Of a stretch of DNA of 64,000 nt, positions 52,631 to 62,500 are shown piece after piece. This stretch comes from Chitinophagales bacterium (GTDB taxonomy: Bacteria > Bacteroidota > Bacteroidia > Chitinophagales > LD1). Each line of letters starts with the position of its first letter. Position 1 is the first letter of the stretch. The notes below the pieces were generated by a model that ran no database searches, was not told where the DNA came from, and was given only the letters and a program-made list of their open reading frames with translations. The stretch is from NCBI GenBank assembly GCA_016786765.1, contig JAEUUZ010000041.1, positions 34,937-98,936 on the forward strand, read 5' to 3'. The position numbers were made by a program, and so were the translations under genes.

Positions 52631-54157
52631 CTAAAACTCTTCTGTTTGCAAATACGTTTTGATATCGCGCAAGGCACCAAACATGGGTCGGTCTTCGGTT
52701 AATTTTTTTGCGTATTTCCGTATACCACTATATAATTGTTTTGGTGCTGCAGAAATACTGTCGGCTTTATCTAAACAATCGATGGCTTCTGCAACAGCAA
52801 TACATTCTACGGCCATTACTTCAAACGCATTATTTACCACGCGAGCGCACATCAATGCTGCATTCGAGCCCATGCTTACAATATCTTGATTATCGTTGTT
52901 GCTTGGAATACTGTGAACATATACAGAATTACTCAACGACTGATTTTCAGCCACAGTAGATGTTGCTGTATATTGGAATCCTTGAATACCAAAGTTTAGT
53001 CCGATGGTAGCCATATTGATAAATGGAGGCATTTTACCATTCAGCTTGTCGTTCAACAAATAGTTCAACTGTCGATCCGCCAACATTGATAATTTGGTTA
53101 TCGCGATTTTAAGTTTATCCATTTCCAATGCCACATAATCGCCATGGAAGTTTCCGCCATGATATACATTTCTGCGATGATGATCTATAACCGGATTATC
53201 GCTTACACTGTTCAACTCGTTTAACAGCACATGTTCTGCGCTTTTAATTGTATCGTATATTGGCCCTAAAATTTGTGGTGTACAACGCAACGAATAATAC
53301 TCTTGCACTTTCTCTTTGAACTCAGTTTCTTTCGTTTCTACATACAAATGCTCTTGGCGATTACGCATCAGGGAACTTCCCGAAATTAATTCGCGCATAA
53401 TTTTTGCCACAGCATTTTGCCCTTCATGCAACTTCACTTCGTTTAATGCTTCTGATAAGTGATCATCAAAAGCATTCAAAATTTCATTGATAGTTACAGA
53501 AACCAAGCAAGAAAGATTCAATAACTTTTCAGCGTAATGTAAATTCACCAAACCCACACCGGTCATACAAGACGTGCCGTTCATCATGGCTAAACCTTCG
53601 CGCAAACGGATAGCAAATGGAGTTAGTTTCTTTTGTTCAAAGGCATGCTTCGCCAATACAATGTTGCCCTCCATCCATACTTCACCTTCACCAATTACCG
53701 CTAAGGCCATGTGCGCCAATTGCACTAAATCGCCACTTGCGCCAACTCCACCATGCTCATAGATAACTGGAACCACATCGTGATTGAGCATGTCTTTCAA
53801 CAACAAAATCAAATCGGGGTGCACACCACTTTTGCATTGTAAAAATGTATTCAAGCGATCGAGCAACATGGCTCTGCAATACACTGTATCGATAGGTTTT
53901 CCTGAACCTCCGGCATGACTGCGAATTAAGTTGTATTGCAATGTCAAACGATCAGCATATGGAATCTTAAATTGTGCCATCGGACCAAAGCCCGTGTTAA
54001 TACCGTATATCACCTTATCGGCAGAAAATTCTTTTAAGAAATCGAAATTTTGCTTTAAATCGTGTAGCGTTTTTTCTGTTATCGCTATTTTTTCTTTTTT
54101 CAATACAATGGCATCGAATTCGTATTTTCCGATGCATCTTCCTCCAACCTCTATCAT
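52631..54157 (-). CDS. Tyrosine ammonia-lyase-like HAL/PAL/TAL enzyme
   Basis: A 508-residue MIO-dependent aromatic amino acid lyase. Ala140-Ser141-Gly142 in HGGVGASGDLVQLAH forms the MIO cofactor. Tyr51 in VIYGINTGFGPMAQ and the block NVYHGGNFHGDYVALEMDK are diagnostic. YNLIRSHAGGSGKP is very like the flavobacterial tyrosine ammonia-lyase as I recall it, rather than HutH. It would make 4-coumarate, the aryl starter of flexirubin-type pigments. It is the first gene of the operon with FabG, KAS, ACP, acyltransferase and dehydratase. Confidence 0.88.
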   Translation of the reverse strand: MIEVGGRCIGKYEFDAIVLKKEKIAITEKTLHDLKQNFDFLKEFSADKVIYGINTGFGPMAQFKIPYADRLTLQYNLIRSHAGGSGKPIDTVYCRAMLLDRLNTFLQCKSGVHPDLILLLKDMLNHDVVPVIYEHGGVGASGDLVQLAHMALAVIGEGEVWMEGNIVLAKHAFEQKKLTPFAIRLREGLAMMNGTSCMTGVGLVNLHYAEKLLNLSCLVSVTINEILNAFDDHLSEALNEVKLHEGQNAVAKIMRELISGSSLMRNRQEHLYVETKETEFKEKVQEYYSLRCTPQILGPIYDTIKSAEHVLLNELNSVSDNPVIDHHRRNVYHGGNFHGDYVALEMDKLKIAITKLSMLADRQLNYLLNDKLNGKMPPFINMATIGLNFGIQGFQYTATSTVAENQSLSNSVYVHSIPSNNDNQDIVSMGSNAALMCARVVNNAFEVMAVECIAVAEAIDCLDKADSISAAPKQLYSGIRKYAKKLTEDRPMFGALRDIKTYLQTEEF

Positions 54158-54265
54158 TATTTATTAATTCAATGTTACCCTATATGTATAGCAATCCAAT
54201 CAAATATATTTTAAATCGTTGTTTTCACAAAGATTTTCCAAAATTGCATTAGAAAAACAAGCAAT

Positions 54266-55003
54266 ATGCACGGATTTATGATTGGATTAACCTGGGGTTG
54301 GATGGCTATTGGCGTAATTACTTTTTTCTATCTTTTCAAAAAAACAGCACCTTTTGGTCGGCATACCACTACCGGCTGGGGACCAATGGTAGACAATCGT
54401 TTAGGATGGATGGTAATGGAAATTGTATCGCCTATTGTGCTTACCATGACGTTTCATTATTTTGCAAATGGCTTAGCCTTTCATCAATGGATTCTGCTGT
54501 TATTATGGAATTTACACTATTTAAACAGAAGTGTCATTTTCCCGCTCCGTATACGTACCAATGGCAAGCAAATGCCTGTATCTATAATGCTTTCAGCCGT
54601 TGGATTCAATATTGTGAACGGCTTTGTGAACGGTTATTTCTTAGCTGTTTCAACCCCAGCTTCGGGCATACTCTTTGGGGTAGGATTGGTTGTTTTTCTT
54701 AGCGGTTTCATCATTAACAACATTGCTGATACCCAATTGATTAACCTCCGTAAACCGGGCGAAACGGGCTACAAAATCCCCGCTGGAGCGTTGTTTAACT
54801 GGATTTCTTGTCCGAATTTATCGTCAGAAATTGTGGAATGGTTTGGTTTTGCCCTAATGGCGATGAACTTAGGAGCTTTATCGTTTGCGGTTTGGACCTT
54901 TTGTAACCTCGCACCTAGAGCGGTTGCGCATCATAAATGGTATGTTGAGAAATTCCCGGATTATCCGAAGCAGAGAAGAGCAGTAATCCCGTTCTTATGG
55001 TAG
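54266..55003 (+). CDS. Steroid 5-alpha-reductase-like integral membrane protein
   Basis: A 245-residue protein with about six membrane helices. The C-terminal half carries the SRD5A signature: LNRSVIFPLRIR, TGYKIPAGALFNWISCPN, SEIVEWFGFALM, APRAVAHHKWY and DYPKQRRAVIPF. In eukaryotes this family reduces enone double bonds of steroids with NADPH. It is divergent from the tyrosine ammonia-lyase gene (108 nt apart), so it may act on the polyene or a terpenoid instead. Substrate unknown. Confidence 0.85.
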   Translation: MHGFMIGLTWGWMAIGVITFFYLFKKTAPFGRHTTTGWGPMVDNRLGWMVMEIVSPIVLTMTFHYFANGLAFHQWILLLLWNLHYLNRSVIFPLRIRTNGKQMPVSIMLSAVGFNIVNGFVNGYFLAVSTPASGILFGVGLVVFLSGFIINNIADTQLINLRKPGETGYKIPAGALFNWISCPNLSSEIVEWFGFALMAMNLGALSFAVWTFCNLAPRAVAHHKWYVEKFPDYPKQRRAVIPFLW

Positions 55004-55004
55004 A

Positions 55005-56840
55005 TTAATTTCGAATCAATATCACCACACCTTTGCGCTCCACATTGGTACCATCGGCTGCAATGAATTTAATCAAATAGGCATAGCCACCTTGCTGAAC
55101 AGGTTTTCCAGCATCAGTTCCATCCCACCCTACACTTGGGGAAGTGCTTTCAAAGATTTTTCCGCCATAACGATTGAAAATAGTTAAGCTGTAATTAGCC
55201 GGATCGCCAAAGTAAATCGTAGGCTTGAAAATTTGATTCACCCCGTTAGGCGAAAATGCATTCGGAATGTAAATGATGGGGCGGTGATATAAACAAACTA
55301 CATTTGAAGTAGAGGTCAAATTTGCTGTGTAGGGCACATCCGGTAAGTTGAGCGTGTATTCAGCCTCAATGTAATAGCAGAATTCACCGGTTTCACTCAA
55401 GAACTGATAGAGCGAATCGCGGAAGTCGTTAGTGCCAGGCAAGAATGTTCTGATCTTCTGCCAACCTGCCCCGTAATTGCGATATAAGTTATACCTTGAA
55501 ATGGTTGCCCCATCGAGCTCGTAATCGTTCCAGTCTACCTTAATTTCGTAGTAATCGGTGAGCTCAGCATACAAATTAATGGTTTTGGCATGGGTGGAAG
55601 TATCTGTACCCTGGCAACTGTCGAAAGCAACAATTCGGTAGCAGGTCCAATTATCTTGTGGCTTTTCGAGCGAGTCTAAAAGTGTGTACTGCAATACATT
55701 GGGAGGAATAACCTTCTGAAAAAACATAGATTGATACGACCTGCAATCGTTACTGGCAAGGACTTCGTGGGTCAATAATTCGGCATTAGTATCCGTAATC
55801 CAATTCACTTCCACAATATTATCGGGAGTAACTGAGACTCTTGTGATATGCACAAAATCGGGTGGTTGTACGATAGACGGACGCATACAAACAAAATTAG
55901 ACTTGGCCATTAACGTTGTATCGGCACCACTTACTGCAGCGACTGTTATACAAATGGAATCGTTATCACTAAAGTCGGTATACGGAAAACTGGTGGTATT
56001 CGAATCGGTTGTGCCCACTTCCACATAACCGGTTAAATTTTTGTTCACAAACACCTTATACTGTATTACTCCTCCGGCTAGGTTCACGTATTTGCTCCAC
56101 TTCAATTTTATTTCTCGTGCGCATCTTGAAACCGAAGCGGTTAATAAGGTGGAGTAATGTACATTTGTGTTGTAGGCACTGGGTTGATTACCCGGGCAAC
56201 TATCTGATGCTGAGATAGTGTAGCCTAAAGAAATTTGGGTGGGATCTTCAATCAAATCGTAATAGCTGGTATTGAAACGACCATACACAGTATCAATAGG
56301 CACCACTCCCCCATTGGGCAAATAGGCGTAAACAATATAAAATTTTGTTTGTGGTGATTCACTGGGCAACCAATTAAATGTAACATGGTTAGTTGAATCT
56401 ACATCCACACTTACAATTTGCGGCACTCGTGGGTTCGATTCGTTTTGAATGGTATCGGATTGAGCCGGAGTAAAACCCGGACAATTGAAATCGGCCTCCA
56501 TATAATAGAACCAAGTACTGTTAGGGGAAAGCGCATTAGTATGCACAAAATTGGTTTGTGCTTGTGAAGCAATAGTTGTAATCAATGTATATGGTCCCGC
56601 TTTTGTGTTTGAGCCATAGAGCTTATACGATACAAAAGGACCGCAAGGGTTATTTACGTTTTCCCATGAAATGGACACATTACCCCCTACAAAGTCGTTA
56701 ACAATGCACGTTAATCTTGGCGCTAAAATAGTTTGAGCTTGGGTTTGAAAAACAACAAAAGACATCAACAACAAAAAAGCAAATGCCTTGATGATGCTGT
56801 TACTTTTGGATGCAGTACAATATTTTTTTTGTTTAATCAT
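55005..56840 (-). CDS. Secreted protein with gliding-motility-associated (type B) T9SS domain
   Basis: A 611-residue exported protein. A signal peptide (about 15-36, TQAQ) is followed by four to five fibronectin type III-like domains (for example SWENVNNPCGPFVSYKLYG, TFNWLPSESP and KLKWSKYVN). The C-terminus is a type B sorting domain: YIPNAFSPNGVNQIF, FNRYGGKIFES and GGYAYLIKF. Likely a cell-surface adhesin or structural protein. It sits immediately downstream of the M16 pair with its own consensus promoter. Confidence 0.88.
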   Translation of the reverse strand: MIKQKKYCTASKSNSIIKAFAFLLLMSFVVFQTQAQTILAPRLTCIVNDFVGGNVSISWENVNNPCGPFVSYKLYGSNTKAGPYTLITTIASQAQTNFVHTNALSPNSTWFYYMEADFNCPGFTPAQSDTIQNESNPRVPQIVSVDVDSTNHVTFNWLPSESPQTKFYIVYAYLPNGGVVPIDTVYGRFNTSYYDLIEDPTQISLGYTISASDSCPGNQPSAYNTNVHYSTLLTASVSRCAREIKLKWSKYVNLAGGVIQYKVFVNKNLTGYVEVGTTDSNTTSFPYTDFSDNDSICITVAAVSGADTTLMAKSNFVCMRPSIVQPPDFVHITRVSVTPDNIVEVNWITDTNAELLTHEVLASNDCRSYQSMFFQKVIPPNVLQYTLLDSLEKPQDNWTCYRIVAFDSCQGTDTSTHAKTINLYAELTDYYEIKVDWNDYELDGATISRYNLYRNYGAGWQKIRTFLPGTNDFRDSLYQFLSETGEFCYYIEAEYTLNLPDVPYTANLTSTSNVVCLYHRPIIYIPNAFSPNGVNQIFKPTIYFGDPANYSLTIFNRYGGKIFESTSPSVGWDGTDAGKPVQQGGYAYLIKFIAADGTNVERKGVVILIRN

Positions 56841-56845
56841 TCTTA

Positions 56846-56875
56846 CAAAACTATTCTTTCCAATAATAACGCCAA
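56846..56875 (-). promoter_or_regulatory. Promoter TTG-N19-TAGTTTTG of the gliding-type gene
   Basis: On the minus strand TTG (56875-56873) is followed after 19 nt by TAGTTTTG (56853-56846), and the ATG lies 5 nt further on. The box fits into the 35-nt gap behind the M16 gene. The transcript would be leaderless or nearly so. Confidence 0.65.
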
Positions 56876-58141
56876 TTATCCAACAGAAACTTTATACATC
56901 GAATCGAACTGTAAATGTTGTTGTGCCAGTTCTTGAATTCGATTAGCATCAATAGATTGTATTGCGTGCATATAATTATTTATACTCTCCGGTGTACGAT
57001 TGAAAAGCAGCAAGCCTTTTAACACATCAGCATAGCGCAAAGCCCCATCAACACTACGTAGAATTCGTCCGCTCATATAATTTTTCACCGTTTGCAATTC
57101 CTCGTCATCCACTAGTTCGGTTTGTAAACGCTGCATTTCCTTTTTTATTTCATGAAAAGTAGCGTCTTTATGTTCTTTACCTACATCTGCACTTACTTCA
57201 AAAATAGCACCATGTTGGTAAGCACTTAAAGATGAATAAATACCATAGGTAAATCCTTTTTCTTCGCGAATATTGGCCATCAAACGAGAGCCGAAATAGC
57301 CGCCCAATAAGGTATTCACGATAGTTAATTCGTCAAAGTCGGGATGCGTTTTAGTGATGGTTGCATTCCCCACCATTAATGAAGTTTGAACTGCATTTTC
57401 TTTTTCTTGATGGATGATAAGCGTTTGCCCCATACTTCTTTGATGAAGAATAGGCGTTGAAGGTTGTTTCTTCCAATCTGCAGCACCGAAAAGTTCATCG
57501 ATTTGTTTGATTGTCGCATCGGTATATTCTCCTGCTAAAATGATAAAGCAATTCCCGGCATGATAGTGTTGATAGAAAAAATCGTGCACATCTGTCACCC
57601 GCATTTCATCGAAATTTTCAAGTTCAGTTACCCGTCCATAGGGATGGGTTTTCCCCCACATATTCGATAAAAATAATCGGTTAGCGAGATAGTCGTTTTT
57701 TGCCAAACGCTGCAGGTGTTTTTCTTTTCTGTTAGAACGCAACAATTCAAACTCTGATTCCGGGAAAGCAGCCTCGGTAAGCATTTCCTTCATTAAAGGT
57801 AATACCTGATGAATATTACGTGACAGTGAGTACAATTGAAATCCGGCATTTGAAAAATAGGCTTGCTCTTCCAAATTACAACCATAAAAGTCGAGTATTT
57901 CGTTAATGGCAAGAGATGACTTTTGTTTTGTGCCTTCGCGCATCAATTTGTTCGCAAAATCGGCCACCAAATTTTTTTGTTCAAACCATTTGCCGGCATC
58001 GAATACAAAATCAATTTTGATAACCCCTTGGTTACTCGGAATTGCGTATACCTTAATGCCATTACTGAGCACCAATTCCTCTGTACGGGGGATAGTGATA
58101 TGATCAGCAATGTTTACTGCAGGAGCTATTGTTCTGTTCAT
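56876..58141 (-). CDS. M16-family peptidase, non-catalytic subunit
   Basis: A 421-residue pitrilysin-fold protein. At the place where active members have HxxEH it reads DFANKLMREGTK, so zinc ligands are missing. RSxGQTLIIHQEKENAVQT and GSRLMANIREEKGFTYGIYS are kept C-terminal motifs, including the substrate-binding R/Y pair. It overlaps the catalytic M16 gene by ATGA and is expected to form a heterodimer with it. Confidence 0.9.
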   Translation of the reverse strand: MNRTIAPAVNIADHITIPRTEELVLSNGIKVYAIPSNQGVIKIDFVFDAGKWFEQKNLVADFANKLMREGTKQKSSLAINEILDFYGCNLEEQAYFSNAGFQLYSLSRNIHQVLPLMKEMLTEAAFPESEFELLRSNRKEKHLQRLAKNDYLANRLFLSNMWGKTHPYGRVTELENFDEMRVTDVHDFFYQHYHAGNCFIILAGEYTDATIKQIDELFGAADWKKQPSTPILHQRSMGQTLIIHQEKENAVQTSLMVGNATITKTHPDFDELTIVNTLLGGYFGSRLMANIREEKGFTYGIYSSLSAYQHGAIFEVSADVGKEHKDATFHEIKKEMQRLQTELVDDEELQTVKNYMSGRILRSVDGALRYADVLKGLLLFNRTPESINNYMHAIQSIDANRIQELAQQHLQFDSMYKVSVG

Positions 58142-59379
58142 TGGGTAATGGGTTTCAGGTAGTACAATGTGTTGCTTTTTCCATTTTGAAAAACACGAAA
58201 GGCCGTTTCTTTTATTGTAGAAAGACTTTGCGCATTGTACTTTTCAAATTCATCGAAATAATCGCTTGCGGTGCTTAACATTTCGAAGAAAGCTAAATTG
58301 TGTGCTCGATTAGTGAGATTCGTTTCCGAAAAACGCCAGAAGGTTTCCACTTTGTTTTTCAGTTTCTGAAGGTCATTTTCGGTGAGGTTGGCAACAGCTT
58401 TGGCAATGCCTAGCTGAATAGCTTCATCTACATCCTGTATGGCAATGCCATCCATAAGTTTACCTTCGATTACAAACAAACCCTCATCTAAGCTCTCGGT
58501 GAGGTAGCAGGTAATGCTACTCATCCAACGTTTTTCTTTGACTAGATCGAGGTATAAGTAAGCCGTATCGCAAGCCGCTATTGCATCGCGAAGTAGATCG
58601 AGCGCAATATATTCCGAATCGGTTCGTTTGCCCATTTTGTATGCTTTGTAGATGGCATTTGAAGGCACATCCGCGCGAACTTCCAATACCCGCGCCTCTG
58701 CTTGAGGGGCTTCCGTTGGCCATGCCCTTTCTACCCTTTTACCTGAAGGGATGGCAGAGAACCAGTGGCGAACGGCTACTTCGGCCTCTTGCTTTTTGAT
58801 ACCTCCGCATATAGCTAAAACGGCATTATTGGGGTGATAATACTTTTCGAAAAAAGCTTTAACCGCTTCCATTGTGGCATTTTCTACATGCGACAAATCA
58901 ATACCAATAGTAGGCCATCGATAAGGATGCGTTTTATAGGCTAAAGCCGATAATTTATGCCACACATCGCCATAAGGTTGATTGATATAGTGCTCTTTAA
59001 ATTCTTCGCACACTACCCGTTTTTGCACATTTAAGCTTTCCTGTTCAAAGGCAAGCGAGAGCATTCGGTCGCTTTCCAACCACAAAGCGGTTGCTATGTT
59101 TTGTGCTGGAAGAATATTGTAATAATTGGTATAGTCGGAAGTTGTAAAAGCATTACTTTCTCCACCTGAAAACTCAAGCGGGGCATCAAATTCGGGAATG
59201 TTCACCGACCCTTCGAACATAAAATGCTCAAACAGGTGGGCAAATCCGGTTTGGGTGGGCATTTCATCGCGTGAACCAACTTGATAGAGTGTGTTTACGA
59301 CCACCAAAGGAGTAGAAAAATCTTCTTGAATTATAACGCGGAGTCCGTTTTCAAGTGTAAAGGTATGTATTTGATTCAT
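58138..59379 (-). CDS. M16-family zinc peptidase, catalytic subunit
   Basis: A 413-residue peptidase. His48, Glu51 and His52 in AHLFEHFMFEG form the HxxEH zinc site, and the second glutamate lies downstream in the VCEEFKEH region. ATG 59379 (MNQIHTFTLENG) is preferred over the longer frame to 59433. The stop overlaps the non-catalytic partner's start (ATGA). Substrate unknown; periplasmic or cytosolic location is unclear, with no signal peptide visible. Confidence 0.92.
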   Translation of the reverse strand: MNQIHTFTLENGLRVIIQEDFSTPLVVVNTLYQVGSRDEMPTQTGFAHLFEHFMFEGSVNIPEFDAPLEFSGGESNAFTTSDYTNYYNILPAQNIATALWLESDRMLSLAFEQESLNVQKRVVCEEFKEHYINQPYGDVWHKLSALAYKTHPYRWPTIGIDLSHVENATMEAVKAFFEKYYHPNNAVLAICGGIKKQEAEVAVRHWFSAIPSGKRVERAWPTEAPQAEARVLEVRADVPSNAIYKAYKMGKRTDSEYIALDLLRDAIAACDTAYLYLDLVKEKRWMSSITCYLTESLDEGLFVIEGKLMDGIAIQDVDEAIQLGIAKAVANLTENDLQKLKNKVETFWRFSETNLTNRAHNLAFFEMLSTASDYFDEFEKYNAQSLSTIKETAFRVFQNGKSNTLYYLKPITQ

Positions 59380-59553
59380 CGGATTGCGAATATAGAAACT
59401 TAGTTGTTGGGTGGGAATATAAATAGAACACATGTTGATTCATAGTAATATTTACTATGAATTAATACGGGCAACAACTTGCTAAAATGGCAGAAAATGC
59501 AACTAAATTGACCTATATTTAATCCTATAACTATACTTCAATAATAACCCATA

Positions 59554-62500
59554 ATGAAAAAACTCTACCTAGCTCTTTTTTTGCTCACCTTTGCCATCAA
59601 ATTTTCGTATGGTTCGCATGCCTCCGGTGCTGATTTAACATATGACTATTTGGGTAATGGACAATACCGCATTGTACTCAAATTCTACCGAGATTGTAGT
59701 GGAATTTCGGCACCAACAAGTCCGGTAATTGACATCAATTCTGCATCGTGCGGTGTTAGTACTACACTAACACTTACGCAACAAAGTTTTCAGGAAGTAA
59801 CGCCTTTATGTCCTACGGCTACAAGTACTTGTAATGGAGGAAGTACCCCGGGGCTGCAACAATATATCTATACAGGGATAATAACACTACAACAATGTAC
59901 CGATTGGGTATTTAGTTTTGCAGAATGCTGTAGAAACTCTGCCATTACCAACTCAACAACACCTGATAGTTACGATTTATATGTAGAGGCCACACTGAAT
60001 AACGTATTGGCTCCAACGAATAGTTCTCCGGATTTTTCCAATCCACCTGTACCCTTTATTTGTGCAAATCAGCCGTTCTCGTATAATGATGGAGTAGTAG
60101 ATATCAATGGGAACACGCTTGTTTACTCGCTGGTTAATCCTCGAACAGATGCAAGTACAAATGTTCCTTATGCAGGTGGATTCTCGCCTTCATATCCTAT
60201 TTCATCAACAGGTCCGTTCAATTTTAACACTACAAACGGTCAAATGGCGTTCACTCCAAATGCAACACAGCAAGGTATTGTAACGGTGAAAGTAACAGAG
60301 TATAATTCTTCAGGGCAAGTTATTGGAAGTGTGATTCGCGACATGCAATTAATTGTAATTAACTGTAGCAATACCCCTCCTGTTGTTACCGCACCGCTCA
60401 ATGTTACCGGTGGAACTTACAACACTACGACTAAATTGTTTACGGTATGCCCGGGGTCCGCTTTATCTTTCCAAATTACCGGAGCAGATGCAGATGCCGG
60501 ACAAATCGTTTCCATTGGTTCTTCCAACCTAAGTAATTTACCGGGTGGAAACGCTACCTTAACTTCGACAGGGTCAAATCCCAAAACAGCCACTTTTACT
60601 TGGACTCCACCGGTAGGTACAATCGGTAGTTACAGTATAGCTTTTGAAATCAGAGATAATGCTTGCCCAATTAACAGTGTTCAAACTATTGGATTCCGTA
60701 TTGATGTTATTGGTGTTGACATAACGACACAAAATATTCGCTATTGTCAAACGCTAACCCCTACTACTGTAACCCTTAACACCTCAGTAAATCCAACAGG
60801 AGGAACATATGTTTGGACACCTGCTTCAGGTTTAAGTTCAACAAGTATCGCTAACCCAACAGCTACCATTTCATCACCAATAACTTATATTGTAACATAC
60901 ACTGTAAGTGGTTGTACGTCTACCGACACATTCTCGGCTAGGCCATCGGTTTCAACTGTAGCAGTTACACCCACAACGGCTACAATTTGTGCAGGAGCAA
61001 GTGTGCCACTCAACGCATTATTATCGGTTGATGGAATTCCACAAAGTTCTACTTGCGATTACACACTCGTTTTGAACGACTCTTATGGTGACGGATGGAA
61101 TGGGGCTAGTCTAGCCGTAAATGTAAATGGTTCGGCATTTGGGTCTTATACGATTTCTTCGGGCAGTACCAGTACAGTTACAATAGCTGTTCCCACCGGA
61201 GCAACCATACAACTTGTATACACCTCCGGAAGCTTCGAATCGGAAGTATCTTACCAGTTTAAAAACCCTGCTGGAACAACGATATATTCTGCAGGTCCAT
61301 ATCCTGCAACGGGCATTGTATACACTACTACTGCAAGTTGTACTGGAATTGCAACATATACTTGGTCGCCCGGATCAGGACTTAGTTCCACAATTATTAA
61401 CAATCCGATTGCAACCCCTACAGCAAGCAATACCTATACCGTAACGGCCTCAAATGCTGCAGGTTGTTCTGCAACTGCCAGTGTAACCATAAATGTAAGT
61501 AATGGCTCATTAAACGTTACACCAGTAAATCCAAGCATTTGCCCTGGAACATCTATTCAATTAAACTCAAATTTCTCAGCAACACCACCAGTATGTGGAC
61601 TTGGAGGAACCTGTACTTCTCCAACACTTTCTACAGTAGGAACAGCAACAACTAATACCGGAACAAGTAGTACATCGGGGGCAGTAGGTTCACCCTATCA
61701 AGGTTATTATAGCGATGGAAGAGTGCAATATCTTCTTCTTGCTGCAGAATTAACTGCTGCAGGATTAAAACCCGGCCCAATTTCAAGATTAGATTTTAAT
61801 GTTTCCGGCAAATTTAGTTCTATAGTATATTCCGGATTTACGATTAAGATGGGTTGTTCAAGCTTAACCTCGCTTTCTAGTTTTGTACCCGGCCTATCCA
61901 CTGTTTACAGCGCAAATGTTACAGCAACCGCTGGATGGAACACTTACAATTTTTCTACCAACTACACATGGGACGGCACCTCTAATCTTTTAGTTGAAGT
62001 ATGTTTTGATAACTCAACATATACTGGCTATGATCATGTAAATTATACTACCACTAGTTTTAACTCAGTGGTTTATCAAAGAGTTGACGGCTCAGTAGGT
62101 TGTACATTAGCCTCTCCTACAACGAGTACACAACGTCCGAATATGCGTTTCAACAACTGTTCGGCAGTAAGTTATACTTGGTCTCCTACCGCTTCTTTAT
62201 CGGCATCAAATATTACCAATCCTATTGCTACACCAACAGGAACTACTACTTATAATGTAACTGTTCAATCAGGAGCATGTACATTAACAGGCTCTACCAC
62301 TGTAACTGTAGCACCTGCATATGCGGGACCGGATTTAACAGTTGTGTGTTACCAAACCGGAAGTGCTACCATGGCAGCAACTGGTTCAGGAACTTGGACA
62401 TCGCTCAGCACAAATCCCGGAACGTCTGTAATTACAACGCCTACCTCAGCTACTTCTACTGTTACAACATTCTCTGCAGCCGGAACATATAGTTATGTTT

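Noticed and set aside
52631..54157. Histidine ammonia-lyase (HutH) for the MIO enzyme
   Set aside because: No hut genes nearby. The substrate loop and C-terminal blocks resemble flavobacterial tyrosine ammonia-lyase, and the neighbours are ACP-dependent biosynthetic genes.
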